Shown here: positions 26,591 through 34,898 of the stretch, piece by piece | Position numbering within the stretch: position 1 is the stretch's first letter | Layout: each line of letters begins with the position of its first letter | Assembly: GCA_017962165.1 (NCBI GenBank) | Contig: JAGCVW010000021.1 | Coordinates: 1 to 64,000, forward strand | DNA length: 64,000 nt | Direction of reading: 5' to 3' | Source of the DNA: Bacteroidales bacterium | GTDB taxonomy: Bacteria > Bacteroidota > Bacteroidia > Bacteroidales > UBA932 | Translations under genes and position numbers: made by a program | Notes under the pieces: model-generated | Databases searched by the model: none | Seen by the model: the letters and a program-made list of their open reading frames with translations, nothing else | What the model was told of the DNA's origin: nothing

Positions 26591-27169
26591 TTATTCGTTT
26601 TCGTCGTAGATCTCCTCGGTCTCGTCGTCTTCATCCTCATCGTCCTCATCCTCCTAATCCTCCTCGTCACCGATATCTTCGTCATCATCGTCATCGCCTC
26701 CGAGGAGCATTTCCAGGGGATTCTTCTCGCCGGGGAGGTGGCGCTTTTCCCGAGGGAGGTCTTCGAAGGCGACATAACCGTTCTCGAACTCGATCGGCAG
26801 GGGACCTTTCATGTCGTTCATGAGGGTCGGGACCGCGACTTCGTTTCCGGGCTCCTCCGCTTCGAGGGTGACGATTACTTTCTTCTTGGCCTTCGTGTCG
26901 TAGAAATACTCGAAGTATTCAGCTCCGCCTTTCACTGCATAACCTATTGTGACTTCGTCCACCAAGCCGTAGCCAAGGTTGACGAGAGCGTAGCGCGCAA
27001 GGACTGTCTCGCCGTTCATGGCCTTGAAGAGAATCGGCTGATCTGCGGGGAATTCCAGGTCGGCCTGCATCTGTTTGTGCAGGCTATACAATGTGTTCAC
27101 AGAATTGACTTTGTAGATTCTGTAGAAGCCCTTGATGCCGGGCAGGGTGACGCGGAACTGATAAATCAT
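26591..27169 (-). pseudogene. pRiA4b ORF-3-like acidic protein, interrupted by an in-frame TAG in its tail
   Basis: The first 171 codons (27169-26657) encode a plasmid pRiA4b ORF-3-like domain (YQFRVTLPGIKGFYRIYKVNS, LYSLHKQMQADLEF, FEYFYDTKAKKKVIVTLE, GDRGLP-like LPREKRHLPGEKNP) and an acidic tail. A TAG stands at 26656-26654. The same frame continues with EDEDDEDEDDETEEIYDENE to a TAA at 26591-26593, so the acidic tail once ran on for 20 more residues. GAG to TAG is a single change. The conserved domain is intact, so the shortened 171-aa form may still work. Function of the family is not known. Confidence 0.8.
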
Positions 27170-27545
27170 ACCACGAAGTTATAAAAGAAATAGCAAACAC
27201 GGTTCATTTTTGCTAAAAATGAGAGATTCGCTCCCCTGTCCGCATTTTCTCGCTTCGCGCCAAAATACCCGGCCCGGCCGGTCGGCTGATGCCGACTTCG
27301 TCGCTCCGCTCCTCTAGCTCTTACCAGATAAGCCGAAGGGGCGGAGGGGCGCGCCTTGGCGCGGGGCTTCCGACCCTTTGACCCGACAGACACAGGCCGC
27401 GAGGTGGCGAGCGGCCGGTACTGAGAGGGGCCCGGCTTCGGGGTCGCCGGGGCCCGACTCCATTCTTCAGTTGGAAATAACCGTAGAGTAAAGAACCCAT
27501 CGCGCAAGCTGAGCCGCTCCCTCGAGCTCGGCGCAGCGCGATCTA
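27170..27545. other. Non-coding GC-rich stretch with dyads
   Basis: No gene supported. Starts with a short AT-rich piece upstream of the acidic-protein gene. The rest has several GC-rich dyads, such as GTCGGC / GCCGAC near 27280-27297 and GGGGCCCGG / CCGGGGCCC near 27426-27455. It is not recognisably related to the 166-bp element. Confidence 0.4.
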
Positions 27546-28133
27546 TTAGTTTGATGTTCGATTATTGATTCTTGATGATTCTTGGCGTGGGAGACAAGTT
27601 GCTTGCACACAGTTAGATAAGTGAATTAGGTCCTTTGATTTTGACAGACCTAATTTGATGATTTTACTGATAATCAGGAGGTTATCCCCCACTGCGAAAT
27701 ACGAGGTTGATAAAGGTGCGCGATTTGGGCTTCTGCCACACCAGGGCGCGCAAGGTGGAAGAAAAGTGGCGACACCTTGTGCGCTAGAAGGCATGTGATG
27801 GGGTTTTGCGCGCAAAGTCCCCGTGTTAGAATTCCACCTTGTGCAAAAACAGCGGGGACCTTCCGCGGCCGAAATGGGCTACAGGTACTTGTAGGCAGGA
27901 ATGGCTGCGGAAGGTGTGCGGGTCGTTTGCGGAAGGTGTGTTTTTAAGGGTGACACCTTCCGCACGAGAAATGCACTACAGGTAGCTGTGGTGCAATATG
28001 ACTGCGGAAGGACCCCCGCACAAAAAGGGACCTTCCGCAAACGCGTGGGTGACCTTCTGCAAATAAGGGCAGGAGACCTCCGCGGAAGGGAAAAATAAAA
28101 CTACTCCGCGGGAATTTCCGCAGAGTAGTATGA
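27546..28133. repeat. Palindrome-rich intergenic region with repeated GCGGAAGG motif
   Basis: No gene supported. The left part (27740-27850) has GCGCAAGGTG / CACCTTGTGC dyads. From 27858 to 28089 the motif GCGGAAGG(T) occurs at least seven times in both orientations (27858, 27907, 27929, 27955, 28004, 28030, 28082) plus one variant at 28051. TGCGGAAGGTGT (27928-27939) and ACACCTTCCGCA (27953-27964) form a perfect 12-bp stem. Two copies also share a CTACAGGTA core between the arms. It is not CRISPR: no regular spacers and alternating orientation. Confidence 0.7.
28091..28128 (-). terminator. Intrinsic-terminator-like hairpin
   Basis: On the minus strand CTACTC.GCGG, loop, CCGC.GAGTAG (28128-28101) followed by TTTTATTTTT. 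It would stop leftward transcription that passes the FKBP terminator. Confidence 0.55.
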
Positions 28134-28211
28134 AGTTTCACCAACGACGGGATTCACCCTACCCTCCCCGGTTACGAAGTAATGGAAGCCATCATCAAGA
28201 AAGCACTGTAA
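28134..28211 (+). pseudogene. C-terminal relic of a second SGNH hydrolase
   Basis: Plus-strand codons read SFTNDGIHPTLPGYEVM and then EAIIKKAL and a TAA at 28209-28211. The intact gene at 25916-26581 ends YTNDGIHPTLPGYEVM and ESIILKAL. No upstream part of the gene is left. The relic is in the opposite orientation to the intact gene. Confidence 0.88.
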
Positions 28212-28415
28212 GTTCCCAATTAATCACAGAGCTCGAGCGCGCCAGAAAGGGACGGGAGCGAATTATGTACGAAATACGCCCTTTTTTCGTACGAAATGCC
28301 CACAATAACGCATTTGGTACGAAAACAGCACCTTTTTCGTACCAAATCGCAAATGATAGAGACAAACTGAACAAAAGGGGCAAAAAAAGACCCCCGGACG
28401 AGGCCGGGGGTGACT
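28212..28415. repeat. Twin hairpins of the GTACGAAA type, then FKBP terminator
   Basis: Two tandem palindromes: GTACGAAA / TTTCGTAC (28267-28292) and a perfect 14-bp stem ATTTGGTACGAAAA / TTTTCGTACCAAAT (28312-28347). The minus-strand terminator ACCCCCGG / CCGGGGGT followed by seven T (28413-28382) then closes the FKBP operon. GGGTCGGGAATGAC repeats lie next to it (28433-28467). Confidence 0.7.
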
Positions 28416-28467
28416 TTCTGAGATTCCCGATCGGGTCGGGAATGACCGCAAAGGGTCGGGAATGACA

Positions 28468-29250
28468 CTATTCTGCCTTCTTGCCGACCTTTTCGAGGGT
28501 GACGTTGAAGATGAGGGTAGAGCCGGGCTCGATGCCGCCCTGAGGCTGGCCGTTGTCGCCGTAGCCGAGTTTGGCGGGGATGTAGAGCTCGATCTCACCA
28601 CCTTCGCCGATGAGGGCGAGGCCTTCCTGCCAGCCCCTCACGACACGGTTGAGGAAGAGACGTGCCGCATCTGCCTCGGGTTTGGTCTCATCGAAGACGG
28701 TTCCGTCGAGGAGGCGGCCCTGATACCTGACCCAGATGGTGTCTGCGCCGGCGGGCTTTACGTCGTTACCCTCGGAGATGATCTTGTACTGGAGACCGGA
28801 AGGAGAAACCTCGACGCCGGACTTCTTCGCGTTGGCGGCAAGGAACTTGTCCTCCTTCTCCTTGTTGGTGTAGAGGGTGTAGTTGCGGCGGTTGGCGAGA
28901 TAGTCGTTGAAGAGTTCGTTCATAGTGTTGGGATCTACCCTGAACTGCTTGGTGAACTCCTCGTCACGCTGGTTGCCCTTCGCGTTGATGAAGTCTTCCA
29001 TACCCTTGCGGATCTGGGCATAGTCGAGATCGCCGAAGTTGTATCCCTTGATGAAGGAACCGAAGTTGATACCTACGAGATAGCTGACATCCTTCACAGT
29101 CTGACGTGACGGAACGAAATCTTTTGCTGTCTTCTCTACAGGAGCCTGATCTACATCTTCTCCTTCTGCTGCTTCTTCTGCCGCCTTAGGGGCGCAGGCT
29201 GCAACTGCGAGGCCCATTGCAAGGGCCACAAACCATTTGTTGAATTTCAT
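28468..29250 (-). CDS. FKBP-type peptidyl-prolyl isomerase lipoprotein
   Basis: A 260-aa lipoprotein (start MKFNKW at 29250; ATG at 29256 also possible), lipobox AVAAC (Cys19). A helical FKBP N-terminal domain (about 45-150: VSYLVGINFGSFIKG, YNFGDLDYAQIRKGM) comes before the catalytic FKBP domain (about 155-258) with VRYQGRLLDGTVFDE, VVRGWQEGLALIGEGG and IPAKLGYGDNGQPQGGI. It helps fold exported proteins by proline isomerisation, here at the outer membrane or in the periplasm. Last gene of the dNK-fadD-gluP-ROK operon. Confidence 0.93.
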   Translation of the reverse strand: MKFNKWFVALAMGLAVAACAPKAAEEAAEGEDVDQAPVEKTAKDFVPSRQTVKDVSYLVGINFGSFIKGYNFGDLDYAQIRKGMEDFINAKGNQRDEEFTKQFRVDPNTMNELFNDYLANRRNYTLYTNKEKEDKFLAANAKKSGVEVSPSGLQYKIISEGNDVKPAGADTIWVRYQGRLLDGTVFDETKPEADAARLFLNRVVRGWQEGLALIGEGGEIELYIPAKLGYGDNGQPQGGIEPGSTLIFNVTLEKVGKKAE

Positions 29251-29270
29251 ATGCATTAAAAATTATTGTT

Positions 29271-30242
29271 TCATTTAATCTCCCATGCAAGGGCCGAGGC
29301 GCCGAGGATGGCGGCATCGGAAGCCGGGAGTTTGGAGAACAGCAGCGCCACTTTGTTTCTCCAAAGAGGCAGTACGTTCTCGTTGAGTGAATCGTAAGTA
29401 GGCTGGTAGATGAACTCCTTAGCGCGGGCAAGGCCTCCGAAGAGGACTATGGCCTCAGGTGCGGAGAACTCCACGAAATCCGCAAGCGAGGCTCCGAGGA
29501 TACGTCCGGTGTAGTTGAAGATCTCGATAGCGATCTTGTCTCCCTGCGAAGCGGCCTCGTAGACATCCTTGGAGGTGATGTTCTCGACATCGCGAAGCAC
29601 GCTGGGAGTGTCCGGAGACATCTCGAGCCATTCGCGGGCCGTACGGGCCACACCCATGGCGGAGCAATAAGCCTCGAGACAGCCGGATTTGCCGCAGCCG
29701 CAGAGGCGGCCGTTGTGACGCACCGCGGCGGTGTGGCCCAGCTCGCCCGCGAAGCCGTCGTGGCCGTAGACCACGTTGCCTCCGATGACGATGCCGCTGC
29801 CGACACCCGTTCCGAGGGTAATCATGATGAAATCCTTCATGCCCTTCGCCGCGCCGTAGGTCATCTCACCGACAGCGGCCGCATTGGCGTCGTTGGTAAG
29901 AGCCACGTCGAGGCCGTCGAGGGCCGTCGAGAGCATCTTCGAGAAAGGAACCACGCTCTTTGCCGCCCAAACGAGGTTGGGTGCGAAGGCGATCTCTCCG
30001 GTATAGTAATTACCGTTGGGGGCGCCGACACCGACTCCGCGGATCTGGCCTTCCTTACCGGATTTCTTGATGAGGTCCTTGATGGCTGCCGCAAGAATAT
30101 CGACGAAAGCCTGAGGATCCTCGTCGTTGTCAGTACGGATGACGGTCTGTTCGAGAACAGTTCCGTGGATATCCACAACGCCGATCTTGGAGGTCTGACC
30201 TCCTACATCGACACCGACTACGAAATTCTTCTCCATGGCCAT
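29271..30242 (-). CDS. ROK-family sugar kinase (glucokinase-like)
   Basis: A 323-aa cytosolic kinase. GVDVGGQTSKIGVVD is the ATP phosphate-binding motif, TNDANAAAVGE carries the catalytic Asp (N-D), and GELGHTAA with CGCGKSGCLE is the ROK zinc site. The likely reaction is phosphorylation of glucose (or a hexosamine) taken up by the neighbouring permease. The start overlaps the permease stop (TAATG), which fits coupling. A second ATG 6 bp later is possible. Glucokinase is the best guess; N-acetylmannosamine or fructose kinase cannot be excluded. Confidence 0.9.
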   Translation of the reverse strand: MAMEKNFVVGVDVGGQTSKIGVVDIHGTVLEQTVIRTDNDEDPQAFVDILAAAIKDLIKKSGKEGQIRGVGVGAPNGNYYTGEIAFAPNLVWAAKSVVPFSKMLSTALDGLDVALTNDANAAAVGEMTYGAAKGMKDFIMITLGTGVGSGIVIGGNVVYGHDGFAGELGHTAAVRHNGRLCGCGKSGCLEAYCSAMGVARTAREWLEMSPDTPSVLRDVENITSKDVYEAASQGDKIAIEIFNYTGRILGASLADFVEFSAPEAIVLFGGLARAKEFIYQPTYDSLNENVLPLWRNKVALLFSKLPASDAAILGASALAWEIK

Positions 30243-31513
30243 TAGTCTACCTTGATGTCCTTATTGACGTTCTTGTAGCCCACGAGGGCATAGAAGAGCA
30301 GGAAGCCGAGGCAGGCGATGATGAGCCAGTAGCTCTGCATCGAACCGATCTTGTCTGCAAGGAGGTTCTGGAAGAACGGGATGATACCGCCGCCGCAGAC
30401 CAGGGTCATGAAGATACCCGAAGCAGCTGCAGTATACTTGCCGAGGCCCTCTACCGCGAGGTTGAAGATCGAACCCCACATGATGGAGGTGCAGAGGCCG
30501 CAAAGCACGAGGAAGCCGAGCGCGAGCGGGAATACATTCTTACCGATCGTAATTTGGACGCTCTCAGGAACGAAGATCGCGCAGATGAGGAAAACGATGG
30601 CTACTGAAGACATAACTCCAAGCATCATCTTGCTGCTGACTTTCGCGCTGACGGGAGCGCCGATCAGACGGCCGATGAGCATGCAGAACCAGTAAGCTCC
30701 GATCATGGTGCCGGTGATGGCGGGGCCAACCTCCGGAAGAGCGCTGAAGTGGACGTTCGCGGTGTTCGGGATACCCACCTCAATTCCCACATAGAAGAAG
30801 ATGGCGATTGCGCCGAGCACGAAGTGACGGAAAGAAAGGGCGCTGTGGGGGTCCTTTTCCTTACCGCCGGCCAGACGGGCTGCCTTCTCCTCCGCGGTCT
30901 CCATATGAGGCTCGGGGATGTTCGTGAGCTTGATGACCACGAAAGCGATGGCGAAAATTGCCATGGCGATGATCATAACGGGAGCTGCCTTGGAGACAGT
31001 CGCGTTCTCGATAGAGCCGCCGACGAGCCAACCGACGAGGATGGGGGCGAGGGTTCCACCGATACTGTTGCAGGAACCACCCCACTGGATCAGCTGGTTA
31101 CCCTTGTTTCCGCCGCCGCCGAGTGTGTTCAGCATCGGGTTCACGACGATATTGAGCATACACATCGAGAAGCCTGCCACGAAGGCGCCGAGCACATAGA
31201 CGAAGAAACTCTCTGCATAGCCGGAAAGGAACTGGATAGCTACGCCGACCAGACCGACCACGACGGCGGTAAGGGCGGTGAACTTATATCCCTTGCGGCG
31301 CAGGATAAGACCCGCGGGGATACCCATGCAAGCATAGGCGATGAAGTTGGCGAGGGTTCCCAGCTGCGAGAGGGCCTTCGACGCACCGAACTGATTAGTT
31401 ACGACCACACCCATCGAACCGGCGAGGTTCGTCACGAATGCGATCATGAAGAATAGGGCGAACATCACCACGATAGCCGGGGTGTAGTTCTGTTTCTTTT
31501 CTACATTAGCCAT
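30242..31513 (-). CDS. FHS-family sugar permease (FucP/GluP type)
   Basis: A 423-aa inner-membrane protein with about 12 membrane segments. Seen: VTNLAGSMGVVVTNQFGASKALSQ, NPMLNTLGGGGNKGNQLIQ, IEVGIPNTANVHF, a cytoplasmic loop with EEKAARLAGGKEKDPHS, and a C-terminal GIIPFFQNLLADKIG. These are hallmarks of the fucose/glucose/galactose proton symporter family. The ROK kinase that follows makes glucose or galactose more likely than fucose. It starts 26 bp after fadD. Confidence 0.92.
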   Translation of the reverse strand: MANVEKKQNYTPAIVVMFALFFMIAFVTNLAGSMGVVVTNQFGASKALSQLGTLANFIAYACMGIPAGLILRRKGYKFTALTAVVVGLVGVAIQFLSGYAESFFVYVLGAFVAGFSMCMLNIVVNPMLNTLGGGGNKGNQLIQWGGSCNSIGGTLAPILVGWLVGGSIENATVSKAAPVMIIAMAIFAIAFVVIKLTNIPEPHMETAEEKAARLAGGKEKDPHSALSFRHFVLGAIAIFFYVGIEVGIPNTANVHFSALPEVGPAITGTMIGAYWFCMLIGRLIGAPVSAKVSSKMMLGVMSSVAIVFLICAIFVPESVQITIGKNVFPLALGFLVLCGLCTSIMWGSIFNLAVEGLGKYTAAASGIFMTLVCGGGIIPFFQNLLADKIGSMQSYWLIIACLGFLLFYALVGYKNVNKDIKVD

Positions 31514-31539
31514 AGTTGTGTGTTATTGATTATACTTTT

Positions 31540-33465
31540 TTACTCCAGGGCCTTAAGGTTCTGTTCGTTGACGATCGGACGGCCTTCGGTTGTGTACGCG
31601 AAGTCCATGCGGGCTGCGTAGTGTTCCTCCACCTTGCGGCGGACCATCTTCATCGTACTGTTCATCATGCCGTTTGCGATGGAGAAAGCTTCGTCGCAGA
31701 TGACGACTGCGGTAGGCAGCCAGCGGTCAGGGAACAGGGATTCGTGAGGGCCACCGGTCTTGTAGGTATCAATCTCAGCCTGAATCTTGAGAAGCATGGC
31801 TTCCCTTCCTTCGCGGCTCTTAGGATCGAGGCCCTGGGCCTTTACGAACTCGGCCAGATTGTCCTTATTGGGGACGATGAGGGCGATAGTGTAAGGGTTC
31901 TGGTTGTTGTGGAGCACAGCGGCCTCAACATACTTGGAAACCTCGGGCAGGCTGTCTTCAAATGCTTCCGGAGAGTACTTCTCGCCGTCTGCGGAGATCA
32001 GCAGGCTCTTGAAGCGGCCGACAACATACAGGAAGTCGGTGTCCCAAGGGCAGATGTAACCCATGTCGCCGGTATGCAGCCAGCCGTCGACGATAGTCTC
32101 GGCGGTAGCCTTCGGGTTCTTCCAGTAACCGGCCATGACGTTCTCGCCGCGGATGACGATCTCGCCCTTCGTTCCGATAGGAACTTCCTCGCCCTTGTCG
32201 TCGCAGATCTTGCAGTCCATAGGCTTGACGATACGGCCGGAGGAGCCGAAAATGGCGTGGCCGGCGGAGTTGGCGCAGATGATAGGGGTGGCCTCGGTAA
32301 GGCCATAGCCCTGGAACATAGGCATTCCGACTGCGCAGAAGAAGCGCTGGAGCTCGATGTCGAGCAGGGCGCCGCCGCCGACGAAGAATTTCATTCTGCC
32401 GCCGAAGCTCTCGCGGACCTTCTTGAAGAGGATCTTGTCGAAGAGCCAGACGAGGGGCTTACGCCAGAATGTTCCGCCGGTTCCGCGGTTATAGTATTCC
32501 TTGTTGTACTTGATAGCGTTCTTGACCGCGAAGTTGAAGAGTTTTTCGGTAGTCGCTCCCTTAGCCTTGATACCCGTCTCGATGTTCTTCTTGAAGTTAC
32601 GGGCGAGAGCAGGAACCGACAGCATTACATGAGGCCTGGTTTCCTTGATTGCGGTAGGAATGTTCTTGAGGGTCGCGAGGGCGTTCTTTCCGATAGGCAC
32701 GAAGGCGATGCTTCCGCCGTAGGACATCATGGTGTACATACCGGCTACGTGTGCAAAGCAGTGATCCAGGGGGAGGATGATGAGCATGACGTTGTTTTCG
32801 TCGATGTTGATGACGCTCGCGCCCTGGGCAACGTTTGCTGTGTAGTTACGGTGTGTAAGAAGGATACCCTTCGGGTCTGCGGTAGTTCCGGAAGTGTAGC
32901 TGATATTTGCGTAGTCGTCCGGTCCGATGGACTGGTAGCGGTTTACGAAAGCTTTCTCGTTCTTCTTCAGGAACTCTTCACCCATCTTCATAACCTCGGA
33001 CATCCTGATTTCAGGCTCCTTGAGGCCGTCTACGAAGAATGCGGTGTCGTCGAAAACGATCACTTTCTTGATATCCGGGCATTCGGGGAGAGCCTCACGG
33101 ATTCTGTTAAGGTGATTTGCGGAGACGAGAACCCACTTGCTCTCAGAGTGCTTGATGCGGAAGACGATGTCAGCTGTGCTTCCGAGGTTCACTGAAAGGG
33201 GAATATCGGTAGCTCCTGCATACATTGCGCCGAGTTCGGCGAGGATCCACATCGAACGGCTCTCCGAAAGAAGGGCTATTTTGTCGCCTTTCTCAAGGCC
33301 GAGAGCCATAAGGCCGGCTCCGATTTTATATGCTGTTTCGCGGGTTTGTTCCTGAGTGATTTCCTTCCATTCGCCATCTACTTTCTCACGAAGGTAGACG
33401 TTATTGGGGAACTGGTGAGTGTACTTCTCAACGAAGTCAATGATAGTAATGCGTTTTTCTGCCAT
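31540..33465 (-). CDS. Long-chain fatty acid-CoA ligase (AMP-forming)
   Basis: A 641-aa ANL-superfamily enzyme that activates fatty acids through an acyl-AMP. Seen: P-loop-like YTSGTTADPKGILLTHRN (near 215), GYGLTEATPIICAN (near 395), the YICPWDTDFLYVVGRFKSLLI region with the conserved D..GR, and GEKYSPEAFED. The C-terminal domain is present. Peripheral or membrane-associated by family. It lies 12 bp after dNK1; its role with a nucleoside kinase is unclear and may reflect only operon packing. Confidence 0.92.
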   Translation of the reverse strand: MAEKRITIIDFVEKYTHQFPNNVYLREKVDGEWKEITQEQTRETAYKIGAGLMALGLEKGDKIALLSESRSMWILAELGAMYAGATDIPLSVNLGSTADIVFRIKHSESKWVLVSANHLNRIREALPECPDIKKVIVFDDTAFFVDGLKEPEIRMSEVMKMGEEFLKKNEKAFVNRYQSIGPDDYANISYTSGTTADPKGILLTHRNYTANVAQGASVINIDENNVMLIILPLDHCFAHVAGMYTMMSYGGSIAFVPIGKNALATLKNIPTAIKETRPHVMLSVPALARNFKKNIETGIKAKGATTEKLFNFAVKNAIKYNKEYYNRGTGGTFWRKPLVWLFDKILFKKVRESFGGRMKFFVGGGALLDIELQRFFCAVGMPMFQGYGLTEATPIICANSAGHAIFGSSGRIVKPMDCKICDDKGEEVPIGTKGEIVIRGENVMAGYWKNPKATAETIVDGWLHTGDMGYICPWDTDFLYVVGRFKSLLISADGEKYSPEAFEDSLPEVSKYVEAAVLHNNQNPYTIALIVPNKDNLAEFVKAQGLDPKSREGREAMLLKIQAEIDTYKTGGPHESLFPDRWLPTAVVICDEAFSIANGMMNSTMKMVRRKVEEHYAARMDFAYTTEGRPIVNEQNLKALE

Positions 33466-33477
33466 ATCTGAGTAGGT

Positions 33478-34098
33478 TTATTTTTTGCTGAAAAGTCCGA
33501 ACATCTGCGCGTCGATCATATCCGTGATCTTTGCGAAATCTTCGGGGTTGTTTCCGAACTTTATGTTGTCGGCATCGACAATCAGCAGATTGCCGTCGTA
33601 TTCTTTGATCCAGTTCTCATACTTTTCGTTCAGGCCGGTAAGATAGTCTATGCGTATGCCTTTTTCATACTCGCGGCCGCGCTTCTGGATCTGGGAGACC
33701 AGGTTGGGGATGGAGGAGCGCAGGTAGATCATGAGGTCGGGGTTGCCCACGAGCGACATCATGAGGTTGAAGAGGTCGGAGTAGTTGTCGAAATCGCGGG
33801 TGCTCATCAGGCCCATGTCGTGCAGGTTAGGGGCGAAGATCTTCGCGTCTTCGTAGATCGTCCTGTCCTGGATGATGACGTCGTCCGTCCTGCTGATGTC
33901 CACGACATCCTTGAAGCGCTTGTTCAGGAAGTAGATCTGGAGGTTGAACGACCAGCGTTCCATGTCCTCGTAGAAGTCTGACAGGTAGGGGTTGAAGTCC
34001 ACCGACTCGAATTTGGGAGTCCAGCCGTAATGTGCTGCAAGCATCTTGGTAAGAGTCGTCTTACCGCTTCCGATGTTTCCCGCAATTGCTATATGCAT
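33478..34098 (-). CDS. Deoxynucleoside kinase 1
   Basis: A 206-aa deoxynucleoside kinase of the dCK/dGK family. Seen: P-loop GNIGSGKTT (7-15), FESVDFNPYLSDFYED, QDRTIYEDAKIF with the DR pair, and a lid QIQKRGREYEKG. It phosphorylates deoxynucleosides for salvage (substrate purine or pyrimidine not decidable). About half its residues match the second kinase at 34203-34817 in the same order, so the pair is a tandem duplication. A TATATTTG box at 34128-34121 gives it its own promoter. Confidence 0.92.
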   Translation of the reverse strand: MHIAIAGNIGSGKTTLTKMLAAHYGWTPKFESVDFNPYLSDFYEDMERWSFNLQIYFLNKRFKDVVDISRTDDVIIQDRTIYEDAKIFAPNLHDMGLMSTRDFDNYSDLFNLMMSLVGNPDLMIYLRSSIPNLVSQIQKRGREYEKGIRIDYLTGLNEKYENWIKEYDGNLLIVDADNIKFGNNPEDFAKITDMIDAQMFGLFSKK

Positions 34099-34120
34099 AG
34101 TATTCTATTTTTAAAGCCTA

Positions 34121-34128
34121 CAAATATA
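34121..34128 (-). promoter_or_regulatory. Promoter box of the dNK1-fadD-gluP-ROK-FKBP operon
   Basis: TATATTTG on the minus strand, 23 bp before the dNK1 start codon. No clear TTTG at 19-21 bp. The T tract of a weak terminator from dNK2 (34152-34144) lies just upstream. Confidence 0.55.
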
Positions 34129-34202
34129 ATCAATTCCTTACGATAAAAAAACAGACAGGTGTCCGAAGCCCCTATCGCCTGGGACGCTGCGCGTATGCTT
34201 TT

Positions 34203-34817
34203 TTACTTGAATAGTCCATAAAGTTCTGCATCCACCTTATCGGTGACGAGGGCGAAGTCTTCCGGGCGGTTTTCATAATCGAGGCCGTCGCCGTCGATGA
34301 TCAGAAGGCGGCCTTTGTAGTCGCCAATCCACTTCTCGTAGAGTTCGTTCAGGCCGCCGAGGTACTCCAGGCTCATCGACTGCTCGTAGTCGCGGCCGCG
34401 CTTGCGGATCTGCGATACGAGATGCGGCACGCTGGAGCGGATGTAGATAAGCAGGTCGGGGAGCTTGACAAGAGACATCATGAGGTCGAACAGGTCCATG
34501 TAGGTCGCGAAGTCGCGGTCAGACAGATTGCCCATCCTGTAATTGTTCTGCACGAAAATCTGCACGCCTTCGAGAATAGTCCTGTCCTGGATGATGACGC
34601 CTTTGTTCTTGGCTATCTCCAGCGTGTCGCGGAAGCGCTGCGCGAGGAAATACACCTCCAGGTTGAAGGACCAGCGCTGAATGTCGGAGTAATAGTCTTC
34701 GAGATAGGGGTTGTAGGTGACGGACTCGAAACGGGGAGTCCAGCCGTAGTACTCGGCGAGTTTGCGGGTGAGGGTGGTCTTTCCGCAGCCGATGTTTCCT
34801 GCTATTCCGATGTGCAT
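34203..34817 (-). CDS. Deoxynucleoside kinase 2 (paralogue)
   Basis: A 204-aa kinase of the same family: P-loop GNIGCGKTT (7-15), FESVTYNPYLEDYYSD, QDRTILEGVQIF and a lid QIRKRGRDYEQS. It differs from dNK1 in the residues around the DR motif (ILEG against IYED) and in the HDMGLMS / YRMGNLS region, so substrate preference may differ (for example deoxyadenosine against deoxyguanosine, as in paired kinases of other bacteria). A TAAATTTG box (34850-34843) precedes it. Weak terminator at 34152-34185. Confidence 0.92.
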   Translation of the reverse strand: MHIGIAGNIGCGKTTLTRKLAEYYGWTPRFESVTYNPYLEDYYSDIQRWSFNLEVYFLAQRFRDTLEIAKNKGVIIQDRTILEGVQIFVQNNYRMGNLSDRDFATYMDLFDLMMSLVKLPDLLIYIRSSVPHLVSQIRKRGRDYEQSMSLEYLGGLNELYEKWIGDYKGRLLIIDGDGLDYENRPEDFALVTDKVDAELYGLFK

Positions 34818-34898
34818 AAAGTGTCCGTGGTTTGCAATCTCACAAATTTACGATAAGTTTTGTTAATTTTGCCTTCGGCAATTTTTAGTTATCCACAA

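Noticed and set aside
26591..26656. Pyrrolysine or programmed read-through at the TAG
   Set aside because: No pyl genes or PYLIS-like structure seen; the acidic repeat context makes a single point mutation or sequence error simpler.
27858..28089. Possible CRISPR array
   Set aside because: Repeats are only 8-12 bp, in alternating orientation and unevenly spaced; no cas genes are near.
27546..28133. Possible replication origin
   Set aside because: No DnaA box cluster (TTATCCACA) or dnaA/dnaN gene. One TTATCCCC site is not enough.
31516..33195. A 559-codon plus-strand frame opposite the acyl-CoA ligase
   Set aside because: Antisense shadow of a complete enzyme gene; composition and repeats (ED, AV) are typical of shadow frames. 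The same holds for the long frames at 37557-39608 and 58950-61085.
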